The translations under genes were made by a program, and so were the position numbers. Source: an uncultured Bryobacteraceae bacterium (GTDB lineage Bacteria > Acidobacteriota > Terriglobia > Bryobacterales > Bryobacteraceae). Taken from it: a DNA stretch of 64,000 nucleotides. Under the pieces are notes generated by a model. That model worked only from the letters and a program-made list of their open reading frames with translations, was not told the DNA's origin and did no database searches. Shown in pieces: positions 56,101 through 64,000 of this stretch (position 1 is its first letter; each line of letters opens with the position of its first letter). The stretch is from assembly GCA_938027685.1 (NCBI GenBank), contig CALJAM010000012.1:1-64000 (forward strand), given 5' to 3'.

Positions 56101-57770
56101 AACTCTATCTGGATCTCTACTCGCCCGCCTACAAGCAGGCTGCGGAGAACGCCAGCGAGTACGGGCTGGAGAATCACGGCCTGACGAACCTTCGCCGGGT
56201 CTACTGGAACCTGCCCACCGCCGCGCTCTACGAGGAAGCTGTCTTCCGTTCGGAAGGCGTGATCGCCCACATGGGCCCCTTGGTGGTTTCCACCGGCAAG
56301 CACACGGCGCGGGCGGCGGCCGACAAGTTCATCGTGCGCGAACAGACCACGGAAGATCGCATCTGGTGGGGCCAATACAACCGGCCCTTCAATCCCGAAA
56401 GTTTCAGCGCGCTGCTGGCGCGGTTGGCCGGCTACCTTCAGGGTCGCGACGTGTTCGTGCAGGACTGCTACGTGGGCAACGACCCCGACTACCGCATGCC
56501 CATCCGCATCGTCACGCAGTACGCCTGGCACAGCCTCTTTGCCCGCATCATGTTCATGCGCCTGCGCACGCAGGAGCAGATGAGGAAACACGTGCCGGAA
56601 TTCACCGTCATTGCCGCCCCGGGCTTCAAGGCTTCACCGATCATCGACAGCACGCGCAGCGACACATTCATCGTCATCAATTTCGCGCAGCGGCTGGCCA
56701 TCATCGGCGGTACGGCCTACGGCGGCGAGATCAAGAAAACGATGTTCACCGTGCTCAATTTCCTGCTGCCGCTCGAGGGCGTACTACCCATGCACTGCTC
56801 GGCCAACGTCGGCGACGAAGGCGACGTGGCCATCTTTTTCGGTCTGTCGGGAACGGGCAAGACTTCGCTTTCCGCCGATCCCAAACGCCACTTGATCGGC
56901 GACGACGAACACGGGTGGACCGAGAACGGAATCTTCAATTTCGAGGACGGCTGTTACGCGAAGGTCATTCGGCTGTCGCCCGAAGCCGAGCCGCAGATCT
57001 TCGCCACCACGCGTCGTTTCGGCACCATCCTGGAGAACGTGGTCTACGACCCCGTGACGCGGCGGCTCGACCTGAACGACGACCGCATCACCGAGAACAC
57101 GCGCGGCGCCTACCCGCTCGAGTTCATCGACAACTACTGGCCGCCGAAAATGGCGGGACACCCGCGAAACGTCATTTTTCTCACCTGCGACGCCACGGGA
57201 GTCATGCCGCCCATTGCGCGGCTGACGCCGGATCAGGCCATCTACCATTTCATCTCCGGCTACACCAGCAAGATCGCGGGCACCGAAATCGGGTTGGGCA
57301 TCGAGCCCGAGTTGACGTTTTCGACCTGCTTCGGCGGCCCCTTCATGGTTCACCACCCCTACGTGTACGCCGAGATGCTCAAGGCCAAGATCATCAAGCA
57401 CGGGGCGCGCGTCTGGCTGGTCAATACCGGCTGGACCGGCGGCCCGTTCGGCGTGGGCAAGCGCATCTCGATCCAGCACACCCGTACCCTGCTCAACGAT
57501 GCCCTGAACGGCAAGCTGGACAAGGTCGAGTACTACCAGGATCCGGTCTTCGGTTTCGAGGTGCCGAAAGCCTGTCCCGGCGTACCGAGCGAGCTGCTGA
57601 ATCCCGCCAGCACGTGGGGCAACCGCGAGGAGTATTACCGCAAGTACGATGCGCTGGCGGCGCGTTTCATCGAGAACTTCAAGCTCATGACGGACGGCTG
57701 CCCGCCGCACATCGTCGAGTTCGGCCCGCGCCGAATCGACCCGGTAGCTCTGGCCAAGCGGGGATCCTGA
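56097..57770 (+). CDS. pckA: Phosphoenolpyruvate carboxykinase (ATP)
   Basis: Converts oxaloacetate and ATP to PEP, the entry step of gluconeogenesis. The 557-residue enzyme has the P-loop GLSGTGKTS at 249-257, GGEIKK at 209-214 and the PEPCK motif IGDDEHGW. Start is ATG 56097, overlapping the aminotransferase stop; the longer open frame into that gene is a shadow. Length and motifs are of the ATP-dependent class rather than the GTP class. Confidence 0.96.
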   Translation: MKLYLDLYSPAYKQAAENASEYGLENHGLTNLRRVYWNLPTAALYEEAVFRSEGVIAHMGPLVVSTGKHTARAAADKFIVREQTTEDRIWWGQYNRPFNPESFSALLARLAGYLQGRDVFVQDCYVGNDPDYRMPIRIVTQYAWHSLFARIMFMRLRTQEQMRKHVPEFTVIAAPGFKASPIIDSTRSDTFIVINFAQRLAIIGGTAYGGEIKKTMFTVLNFLLPLEGVLPMHCSANVGDEGDVAIFFGLSGTGKTSLSADPKRHLIGDDEHGWTENGIFNFEDGCYAKVIRLSPEAEPQIFATTRRFGTILENVVYDPVTRRLDLNDDRITENTRGAYPLEFIDNYWPPKMAGHPRNVIFLTCDATGVMPPIARLTPDQAIYHFISGYTSKIAGTEIGLGIEPELTFSTCFGGPFMVHHPYVYAEMLKAKIIKHGARVWLVNTGWTGGPFGVGKRISIQHTRTLLNDALNGKLDKVEYYQDPVFGFEVPKACPGVPSELLNPASTWGNREEYYRKYDALAARFIENFKLMTDGCPPHIVEFGPRRIDPVALAKRGS

Positions 57771-57807
57771 TCCGGGTTGAAAGCCGGTCGATAAGTTCTC
57801 AGACGCA

Positions 57808-57842
57808 CGCGGGCACGCTCGTCCGCGGCTCCCTTCTTTTTT
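57808..57842 (+). terminator. Probable intrinsic terminator after pckA
   Basis: CGCGGG (57808-57813) pairs with TCCGCG (57822-57827) over an eight-base loop. After six further bases a T-rich run (57834-57842) follows. It sits 37 bases after the pckA stop, between convergent genes. The gap between stem and T-run lowers confidence. Confidence 0.45.
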
Positions 57843-57913
57843 ACGAAATCAATCACGTGCCGCACTGAGTAAGTTCCGACGGTAACGCCTGAACAGCTTT
57901 TGCCAACAAACCC

Positions 57914-58855
57914 TCAGAGGCGTATACTGCGCTCCACGGAAATGGTCCGCGGACGCGGGATCTCGGTCTGCCGCCGCCCGCGTTCGGCCGGGAGGGTCAC
58001 GTTGACCGTCATCTCCGCGCGGTTACGGACGATGGTGAGCGGTACGGTGCCTTTCGAGCGCGCGCCGCGCAACTTCCGCGCCACCTCATCGGGCGTGCGC
58101 ACGGCTTCGCCGTCTACTTTCGTGATCACGTCGCCCGCTTTCAGCCCGGCTTTCTCAGCCGGCGTACCCTTGAGCACGGAGCGGACGAGCACGCCCTCCT
58201 TGACGCCGAAGAACTCAGCCAGTTGATCCGTCAGCGACTCGGCCTCCACGCCCAACAGGGCGCTCCGCCATGACATGTAGACCCGCGGCCCGACTTCACG
58301 CATCTCCCGTCTCATGCGGTCCAGTTCGGTTCGCAGGCGCTCCATGTCGGTGCGGAACTCCGGGCCCAAGGGCCAATCCGGATAGCGCCGTCGGCCGAGT
58401 GTTGCGGTCACGGTCTGAGTGGCGCCGTCTCGGCTGATCACGAGCGTAACGCGACGGCCCGGCGGCGTCTCGCGCACCAGGCGCACAAATTGTTGGGTGC
58501 CCTCGACACGCTGCCCATTGTACTCGAGGACCACGTCGCCGACCTTCAGGCCCGCCTTCTCGGCGGGGCTGTCGGGTTCGACACGCGTAATCTCGACGCC
58601 CCTCTCTTCCGGCAGCTTGAGCGCCTTGGCCCGCTCGGCATCGACCTCAGCCACTCCGATGCCCAAGTAGCTTCGGCCTGCGCCGAGGGGCTCCGGCGGA
58701 GCCGGGGGCGGAGGGGGCGGGGGTGGTGCAGGTTGGCTGACAATGACGATCTGCACGCTTTCTTCGATGGTCTCAGGCAGCTGGGCACTCGCTTGCACGG
58801 CCAGCAACGTACACAAAGCTATCGAAGGTATGAGCGCTACACGCACGGGTCTCAC
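57914..58855 (-). CDS. Exported protein with two PDZ domains
   Basis: A 313-residue protein with signal peptide VALIPSIALCTLLAVQASA, a poly-proline spacer near residues 42-54, and PDZ1 at about 65-155 (YLGIGV...GLKVGDVVLEYNGQRV). A coiled-coil linker (MERLRTELDRMRREM) and PDZ2 at about 200-295 (VKEGVLVRSVLKGTPAEKAGLKAGDVI, in parts) follow. There is no serine protease domain, so it is not DegP itself but a PDZ adaptor-like protein. It is last in the sigma/anti-sigma run, 25 bases after the DUF4097-like gene. Confidence 0.85.
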   Translation of the reverse strand: MRPVRVALIPSIALCTLLAVQASAQLPETIEESVQIVIVSQPAPPPPPPPPAPPEPLGAGRSYLGIGVAEVDAERAKALKLPEERGVEITRVEPDSPAEKAGLKVGDVVLEYNGQRVEGTQQFVRLVRETPPGRRVTLVISRDGATQTVTATLGRRRYPDWPLGPEFRTDMERLRTELDRMRREMREVGPRVYMSWRSALLGVEAESLTDQLAEFFGVKEGVLVRSVLKGTPAEKAGLKAGDVITKVDGEAVRTPDEVARKLRGARSKGTVPLTIVRNRAEMTVNVTLPAERGRRQTEIPRPRTISVERSIRL

Positions 58856-58880
58856 TTTTCGTCCTCCTCCCCGGGCCGCG

Positions 58881-60062
58881 TCAACGTCTTTCGCCCGGCG
58901 GTCGTAAAGCTTCGAGCTTCTTCAGGTAAATCGTTCCCCCGGGAGCGCTCAGGCGCAGCAAACGCCCGCCTCCGTTCAGCGTCGCGCGCGCTTCCGCGCC
59001 CCGGGCCGCACGGCGGACCCGGACAGCGGAAAACTCGGAAACGATTCCCGCCGTTCCGCCGCCGGCCTCCGCCTCCAGGGTCACCGCTATGTTGGACGGA
59101 AGAAAAACCGTAATGTCACCCGTGGGCGTGGTCAGCAGCCAGTTCTCCAGGGAGCCGGTCAGAGCCGGCGCGGCGAGGATGTGGCCGAGGCCCGTGCTCG
59201 CCTGCACGCTCCCGCTGACGTCCTGGAGCTGAATGCGGCCGGCGCCCGAGTTGGCACGGACGCCCTTGGCTCGGTGAATTCTGATCGGCCCCTGAGCCGT
59301 AGCGGCCACGACCGGTCCGGAAGCCTCGAGGATTTCCACTAGGCCGCCCTCGGTTCCAGCCCTCACCGCCCGAGCGCGCTCGACGCGCACGCTGCCGCCC
59401 CCGCTGGTTACCCGCAAGCTCCCGCCCGCCTCACGGACCCGGATTTCGCCTCCGCGTGTGAGGAGTTCTCCCCCGACCGCAAGTTGCTCGGCAACGATGG
59501 CGCCCCCGCCCGAGAAGCACCGCACCATTCCCCTGATGCGGCTCAATCTCACCGGGCCGCCGCCGGTGCGGACTTCCGCCCTCCCTTCCACGTCCGTCAG
59601 CGAAACCGGGCCGGCGTGGGTCTCCACTCGAACCGTGCCGCGGATGTGGCTGACCTCGATCGCACCGCTTTCCGTGGTAAGCGCAACTTCGCGCCAGGAC
59701 CGAGGTACGCTGAGCTGGAGCGCTGCCAGAACGTCTGCGCCAGGCGGTCGGCGGACCGACAGCTCCAGCGAGTCGCCGCGTCGCTCGGTCTCGAGCACGA
59801 TCTCGTCGAGCAGGCGGCGGGCCGCGGCGGCTTGCGGAGCGCGGACCCGTTTCTTCAATCCCCACGCGATATCTTTGCGCTCTTCGCCGCTCACCGTGAT
59901 GTCGCCGAGCGTGGCCACGCGGAGGCGCCGGGCGTCGGCCCTGGCAGTCGTGCCGGAGACGCCTTGGCTCCAATAGACGCCCTCGCGCATTGGTTCCTCT
60001 GCCCGCTGCGCCAGCAGCGAGCCCGCACACATCAAGGCGAACAGGCAGCGCGCACCGCACAT
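58881..60062 (-). CDS. Exported DUF4097-like beta-helix protein
   Basis: A 393-residue protein with signal peptide CGARCLFALMCAGSLLAQR, followed by many short beta-strand repeats in which Gly-rich turns recur (SGGGAIVAEQL, TSGGGSVRVERA, NSGAGRIQLQDV, TGLGHILAAPAL). This pattern is typical of DUF4097/DUF4098 putative adhesin-type beta-helices. ATG 60062 overlaps the anti-sigma stop (ATGA). The function is unknown; coupling to the regulator suggests an envelope component or sensor partner. Confidence 0.75.
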   Translation of the reverse strand: MCGARCLFALMCAGSLLAQRAEEPMREGVYWSQGVSGTTARADARRLRVATLGDITVSGEERKDIAWGLKKRVRAPQAAAARRLLDEIVLETERRGDSLELSVRRPPGADVLAALQLSVPRSWREVALTTESGAIEVSHIRGTVRVETHAGPVSLTDVEGRAEVRTGGGPVRLSRIRGMVRCFSGGGAIVAEQLAVGGELLTRGGEIRVREAGGSLRVTSGGGSVRVERARAVRAGTEGGLVEILEASGPVVAATAQGPIRIHRAKGVRANSGAGRIQLQDVSGSVQASTGLGHILAAPALTGSLENWLLTTPTGDITVFLPSNIAVTLEAEAGGGTAGIVSEFSAVRVRRAARGAEARATLNGGGRLLRLSAPGGTIYLKKLEALRPPGERR

Positions 60063-60958
60063 CAGAACGTCCCCACGGAGGCGTTCAGTTCTTCCAGCGC
60101 CTGACGGCAACGCAGGCGGATGTAATTGTTCTCCTCGCGATGAATGACTTCCTGCAGCAGGCCCACCAGTTCGTCGCGGCGCCGCTGCTGAACGAGCAGA
60201 TCAATGGCTTGGATCCTCACACCCGGATTTTCGTCCGAGCGAAGTACGCGCGCCAGGGCCACGCGAACGGCGGGGTCCGAGGCGAAGGGCTTGAGCGCCT
60301 CCAGAGCCTTCAGCCGCACTCCCGGGTTGGGATCTTGCTCGACGGCTTCGAGCAGAGCGCGCCGCACGCTTTGCTCCTCCGCGCGCGCCCGCAACAGTTC
60401 GACCGAATCCAGGCGGAGAGCCGGATCGGCGGCGTCGCGCGCAGCGGCGAGCAGCCACTGCTGGATGGCCGGGTCAGCGAGTCGGCCGCGCAGGACGCGC
60501 TGGCGGCGCTCCTCGATGCCGATGCGCACCTGACCGTCCGGGTCCTGCTCGATGAAGCGGATGGCGGTCGCCAGCGCGGCTGCTGGCACGCCCGGCAGTC
60601 CGGGGTCCACCGTCGGGGCCGTCCAGCGCCCGACGACGAAGCCGAGGGCAGCCAGCGCGGTGGCCGAAGCCAGGCGCAGCGCCCACGCGGCAGGTCGCGC
60701 GAAAGTGAAACGCCATGCGAACGGGCGTCGCTCCGCGGCGAGTCGCCGGTGCAATTCGCGCCGGCAGGCCGCCAGAGTTTCGGGCGCAGGCTCCAGCCGC
60801 CTCTGATCGAGCGCTTCGTGAAGTGCACGCGCCTTCTCGAACTCGGATGAGCAGGCCGGGCACTGCTCGAGATGGCGGTGCAGGGCCTCCTCCTGCTCGA
60901 ACGTCAACTCTCCATAAAGGTAAAGGGGCAACAGGTCACGTGTGCCTTCGCAGTTCAT
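60062..60958 (-). CDS. Zinc-finger anti-sigma factor with HEAT repeats
   Basis: A 298-residue membrane protein. The cytoplasmic N-terminal zinc anti-sigma domain has Cys3 and HxxxCxxC (His29, Cys33, Cys36). One transmembrane helix lies near residues 89-110. The outer domain (about 140-292) carries HEAT-like helical repeats such as DPALRLDSVELLRARA and NPGVRLKALEALKPFA. The zinc finger would hold the ECF sigma encoded just upstream; the HEAT domain is the probable sensor surface. The gene order sigma then anti-sigma supports this. Confidence 0.87.
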   Translation of the reverse strand: MNCEGTRDLLPLYLYGELTFEQEEALHRHLEQCPACSSEFEKARALHEALDQRRLEPAPETLAACRRELHRRLAAERRPFAWRFTFARPAAWALRLASATALAALGFVVGRWTAPTVDPGLPGVPAAALATAIRFIEQDPDGQVRIGIEERRQRVLRGRLADPAIQQWLLAAARDAADPALRLDSVELLRARAEEQSVRRALLEAVEQDPNPGVRLKALEALKPFASDPAVRVALARVLRSDENPGVRIQAIDLLVQQRRRDELVGLLQEVIHREENNYIRLRCRQALEELNASVGTF

Positions 60959-61001
60959 GAGTGCCCTCCTCGCCGCGCCTCGGACCGGACCGTGTCGGCT
61001 C

Positions 61002-61622
61002 TCATAGCAGATCTCTCAGGGCGGATCGCAGCTTCTGCGTCGCCCGATAAAGGCAGGTCTTGGCTGCTTCCTCGCTGGCGCCCATCATGGCCCCGATCGT
61101 TCGGAGGCGCAAGCCGTGGTAATGGCGCAGCTCGAAGACCATGCGCTCGCGCGGCGTCAGGCCCGCCAGCGCTTGCTCCAGCCGTTCGGCGAGCCGGCGG
61201 TTCGCCAGCACCCGCTCGGGGTCGGCCTCAGGCCTTCGTTCCGGGACCTGAAGAAGCGGAACCGGGACGCCTTCGCCGTCCTCGCCGGAAACGGGCGACT
61301 CGCGGCGCGCCTTGCGCTTGCGAAGATAGTCCAGGCAGACATTGCTCGCGATCCGGTACAGCCAGGTCTGGATGTTCGAGTCGGCGCGAAAGGAAGAAAG
61401 GCTGCGATACGCGCGCAAGAACGTCTCCTGGTAGACCTCCTGGGCGTCCTCCACCGATCGCAACAGGTTGAGTGCGAGCCGCAGGACACCCCGGTCGTAG
61501 GCGCGGATCAGCCGCTCGAAGGCTGCGGTGTCGCCGCGCTGGGCGGCGCGGACCAGCTCTGCCTCCTCGCGACTGACGCCTTGCGCCTCCTCCACCGTCG
61601 CCGGTTCGGGCTCAGCCGCCAC
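61002..61622 (-). CDS. ECF-type RNA polymerase sigma factor
   Basis: A 206-residue ECF sigma. Region 2 has FERLIRAYDRGVLRLALNLL, VYQETFLRAYRSL and IQTWLYRIASNVCLDYLRK. Region 4 has LTPRERMVFELRHYHGLRLRTIGAMMG, a helix-turn-helix for the -35. The regions are joined by a Pro/Glu-rich linker of about 45 residues. GTG start. It is first in the four-gene run and divergent from nadB. Confidence 0.93.
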   Translation of the reverse strand: MAAEPEPATVEEAQGVSREEAELVRAAQRGDTAAFERLIRAYDRGVLRLALNLLRSVEDAQEVYQETFLRAYRSLSSFRADSNIQTWLYRIASNVCLDYLRKRKARRESPVSGEDGEGVPVPLLQVPERRPEADPERVLANRRLAERLEQALAGLTPRERMVFELRHYHGLRLRTIGAMMGASEEAAKTCLYRATQKLRSALRDLL

Positions 61623-61696
61623 TCACTCATGAAAGACGAGCGACGGCATGGGAGGTGACGCCGGAGAATCGGCGGCCGTATCGGCGTTAAGCTGGG

Positions 61697-61705
61697 TGTT
61701 ACAAT
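61697..61705 (+). promoter_or_regulatory. Extended -10 promoter of nadB
   Basis: TGTTACAAT ends 11 bases before ATG 61717, the same geometry as at argS. It predicts a leader of about five bases without a ribosome binding site. Confidence 0.5.
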
Positions 61706-61716
61706 CGCTGGATTCC

Positions 61717-63243
61717 ATGCCCGATTTCATTGTGGTCGGGGCCGGCATCGCCGGGCTGCGCGCGGCGATTGAGCTGGCCGGCGCCGGTCAGGTTCTCGTC
61801 ATTGCCAAGGAAAGCCTCCGGGAATCCTCTTCCGAATACGCGCAGGGCGGGATTGCCGCCGCTTTGGGCGAGGACGACTCCGTCGACTTGCACGCCCAAG
61901 ACACCCTGGCGGCCGGGGACGGCCTGTCGGATCCCGAGGCTGTCCGCGTGCTGGTCCGGTCGGCGCCGGCCGCTATCTCCGAGCTGATCGAGTGGGGCGC
62001 CCAGTTCGATCGCGAGGATTCGCGGCTGGCCCTGGGCCGCGAGGGCGCCCACAGCCGGCGCCGCATCCTGCATGCGCGGGGAGATTCCACCGGAAGTGAA
62101 ATCGCACGCACGCTCTACCGGAGAGCCGCTTCGCTGCCGGGCATCGAGTTCCGGAGTTTCTCGGCCGTGACTGACTTGCTGCTGGCTGAAGGCGAAGCCG
62201 CGGGCGTGGTCGTCTGCGACGCAGCCAGCCGTAAGTCGCTCGCGATCCCCGCGCGCGCCGTGCTGCTGGCCACGGGAGGACTGGGGCAGATCTACCCGGT
62301 AACCACGAACCCGGAGGTCGCTACCGGCGACGGGATAGCTGCAGCCTACCGCGCGGGCGCCGAGCTGGCCGACCTTGAGTTCGTGCAGTTCCACCCTACC
62401 GCACTGCGACTGGAGGGCGCGCCGCCGTTCCTGCTCTCCGAAGCCTTGCGAGGAGAAGGTGCGCTTTTGCTGAATTCCGAGGGCGAGCGCTTCATGCCGC
62501 GCTACCACCCTCTTGGCGAGCTCGCACCGCGCGACGTGGTTTCGCGCGCCATCGTTCATGAGATGGAACGCACGGGGACGTCGCACGTCTACCTCGACGC
62601 GCGCCCGCTGGGGGAGGAGATGTTGCGGCGGAGGTTTCCGCGCATCTACCAGACCTGCTTGCAGTACGGGCTCGATCTAGCGCGCGAGCCTGCGCCGGTC
62701 CATCCGGCGGCCCACTACGCCATGGGCGGCATCTGGACCGATCTGGAAGGCCGCACCTCGTTGCCGCGGTTGTTCGCGGCAGGGGAGGTGGCGGCCACCG
62801 GGGTGCACGGGGCCAACCGTCTGGCTTCCAACTCCTTGCTGGAAGCGCTGGTCTTCGGGGCGCGCGCGGGTCGCGCGATGCGGGAGCTGGCAGGCGCGAC
62901 GGTCCGGGAGAACGGGCGACCGCCTTCGGCTCTTTTCCCCTCTACCACGGTGCAGCAACTGCGCTCACTGGCCTGGGAGCATTGCGGCATCATCCGCTCC
63001 GGCGCGCATCTGGCCCGCGCTTGTGGGATGCTAGAAACGATGCCCCTGGCCGGGGCGCCCCAACCTAGCAGGGAACTCTTCGAGATCCGCAACATGCACA
63101 CAGTGATCTGGTTGATCGCACGCTGCGCGCTGGCGCGCCGGGAGAGCAGGGGAGCGCATTACCGTACGGACTTTCCCACCAAAGACCCGGCGTTTCAAAA
63201 GCACTCACGCATCAGCAGGAATCATGACGTGGAGTTCTTCTGA
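61717..63243 (+). CDS. nadB: L-aspartate oxidase
   Basis: A flavoenzyme that oxidises aspartate to iminoaspartate for quinolinate and NAD synthesis. The 508-residue protein has the FAD motif GAGIAG at 8-13, [13 protein letters not shown], the active-site [15 protein letters not shown] and the [14 protein letters not shown] segment. The helical C-terminal domain is complete. ATG 61717 follows the promoter; the longer frame upstream is not conserved. No nadA or nadC is in the window. Confidence 0.95.
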   Translation: MPDFIVVGAGIAGLRAAIELAGAGQVLVIAKESLRESSSEYAQGGIAAALGEDDSVDLHAQDTLAAGDGLSDPEAVRVLVRSAPAAISELIEWGAQFDREDSRLALGREGAHSRRRILHARGDSTGSEIARTLYRRAASLPGIEFRSFSAVTDLLLAEGEAAGVVVCDAASRKSLAIPARAVLLATGGLGQIYPVTTNPEVATGDGIAAAYRAGAELADLEFVQFHPTALRLEGAPPFLLSEALRGEGALLLNSEGERFMPRYHPLGELAPRDVVSRAIVHEMERTGTSHVYLDARPLGEEMLRRRFPRIYQTCLQYGLDLAREPAPVHPAAHYAMGGIWTDLEGRTSLPRLFAAGEVAATGVHGANRLASNSLLEALVFGARAGRAMRELAGATVRENGRPPSALFPSTTVQQLRSLAWEHCGIIRSGAHLARACGMLETMPLAGAPQPSRELFEIRNMHTVIWLIARCALARRESRGAHYRTDFPTKDPAFQKHSRISRNHDVEFF

Positions 63244-64000
63244 GAAAATCGCGCCGCGCGGTGTGCGCGTCGTTTTGCCCGTTTTCGCGCTGCTGATCCT
63301 GGCGGGGATTCCCATCCATCCGGTCAGCCCCTGGACGGCGGCCTGGGCTACGCCCGCCATCCTGATCGCCGCCATGCTGATCGCCTGGGCGGCTGAATCG
63401 GCGCAGTTTTTCGTGGCGCAGGGCTTCGCGCTGGCGATCCTGGCTTGGCTGCAAACGCTGCCCGAATTCGCCGTGGAGTTCGTACTGGCCTGGAAACAGC
63501 AGGTCGAGTTGCTGATGGCCAACCTGACGGGCGCGCTGCGGTTGCTCACCGGACTGGCCTGGCCCGGCATTTACTTGATCGCGGCTACGTCCTACCGGCG
63601 GCGGCACGGGCGGCCGCTGCGACGCATCCGCCTGGAGGACGAGCACTGCGTCGAAGTAGTCGGTTTGTTGGTTCCGCTGGTTTACATGTTTTGGGTCTGG
63701 GCCAAGGGATCGCTAGACCTTTTGGATGCCGCGGTGCTGATCGCAATTTACGTAGCGTACCTCTGGGTGCTGCGCAAGATGCCGCCGCAGGAGGCCGAGA
63801 AGGCCGAGGAACTCGAGCGCATCCCGCGCGCCATCGTGACCGCGCGGCGGCCGATCCGCAACGCGCTGATCGTCGGTTTCTTCGCGGGCGGCGGCCTGCT
63901 GATTTACCTGAGCGCCGAGCCGTTTCTGGCCAGCCTGCTCGCCATCGCCACCCTGGTCGGCGTGCCCTACTTCGTCTTCGTGCAGTGGGTGGCGCCGTTC
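63224..64000 (+). CDS. Cation-exchanger-like membrane protein, 3'-truncated by window
   Basis: ATG 63224 lies inside the end of nadB (20-base overlap) with AGGA just upstream. The frame stays open to the last base, giving 259 residues. It has at least six hydrophobic segments. Residues about 57-110 resemble the alpha-repeat of calcium/cation antiporters, with AES near 57-59 and TLPEF at 78-82. A charged loop around 125-140 and an Arg-rich loop near 200 follow. The C-terminal repeat would lie beyond the window, so the call is tentative. Confidence 0.65.
   Translation, partial: MTWSSSEKIAPRGVRVVLPVFALLILAGIPIHPVSPWTAAWATPAILIAAMLIAWAAESAQFFVAQGFALAILAWLQTLPEFAVEFVLAWKQQVELLMANLTGALRLLTGLAWPGIYLIAATSYRRRHGRPLRRIRLEDEHCVEVVGLLVPLVYMFWVWAKGSLDLLDAAVLIAIYVAYLWVLRKMPPQEAEKAEELERIPRAIVTARRPIRNALIVGFFAGGGLLIYLSAEPFLASLLAIATLVGVPYFVFVQWVAPF

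Noticed and set aside
57914-58855. HtrA/DegP protease
   Set aside because: Two PDZ domains are present but there is no trypsin-like domain or GNSGG motif.

Overview
The window is GC-rich, gene-dense bacterial chromosome with short gaps, many 1-4 base start/stop overlaps and several GTG or TTG starts. I see no mobile element, CRISPR array, rRNA or tRNA. Gene content suggests a Gram-negative-type heterotroph, most likely an Acidobacteriota (Bryobacter/Solibacter-like) genome. This rests on an exosortase with EpsI, a Tat-exported Gfo/Idh/MocA oxidoreductase, a DUF1080 protein, a GH130 phosphorylase, an anti-sigma factor with HEAT repeats, and zinc-type S14, S4 and L36. The phylum assignment is inference; a 16S or concatenated ribosomal-protein tree would settle it.

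Region 1 (2-15827, + strand) is a fused str/S10/spc/alpha cluster running from the end of tuf to rplQ. It has 28 ribosomal protein genes plus secY, adk, map, infA and rpoA. A short basic ORF, possibly a leader peptide, sits just before rpsD.

Region 2 (15896-30925) is mostly - strand. It holds a GH130 phosphorylase paired with a GT4 transferase that carries a helical-toroid domain, a DksA/TraR-like zinc protein, TrpB2, and the ffh-rpsP-khpA-rimM-trmD-rplS-rnhB operon ending in a small membrane protein. It continues with an exosortase/EpsI pair, a Tat-exported oxidoreductase, a PEP-CTERM-locus type ATPase and a threonine/serine dehydratase.

Region 3 (30985-43552) has a class V aminotransferase overlapping serA, which suggests serine synthesis. 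A nine-gene complex I operon follows on the - strand in the order nuoC-D-I-J-K-L-M-N-H. It holds the membrane arm, the quinone-module subunits C and D and the ferredoxin-like I, but lacks nuoA, nuoB and nuoE-G.

Region 4 (43608-57770) has a DUF58 protein divergent from an APC permease. Next come a DUF1080 protein, an ABC-2 exporter with a lipoprotein, argS-ispG, a YjbQ protein, a DUF2203 protein and an arsenite methyltransferase pseudogene (one amber codon, two frameshifts). An aspartate-type aminotransferase overlapping PEP carboxykinase closes the region.

Region 5 (57914-64000) has a four-gene - strand run: ECF sigma factor, zinc-finger anti-sigma factor with HEAT repeats, DUF4097-like exported protein and twin-PDZ exported protein. 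It looks like a self-contained envelope-sensing module. Divergent from it are nadB and a truncated cation-exchanger-like membrane protein.

A thread through the second half is promoter architecture. Many transcription units have an extended -10 element of the form TGnTAnnnT, and in at least seven cases it ends only 6-11 bases before the start codon. That geometry predicts leaderless or nearly leaderless mRNAs, and it changes the preferred start of two genes.
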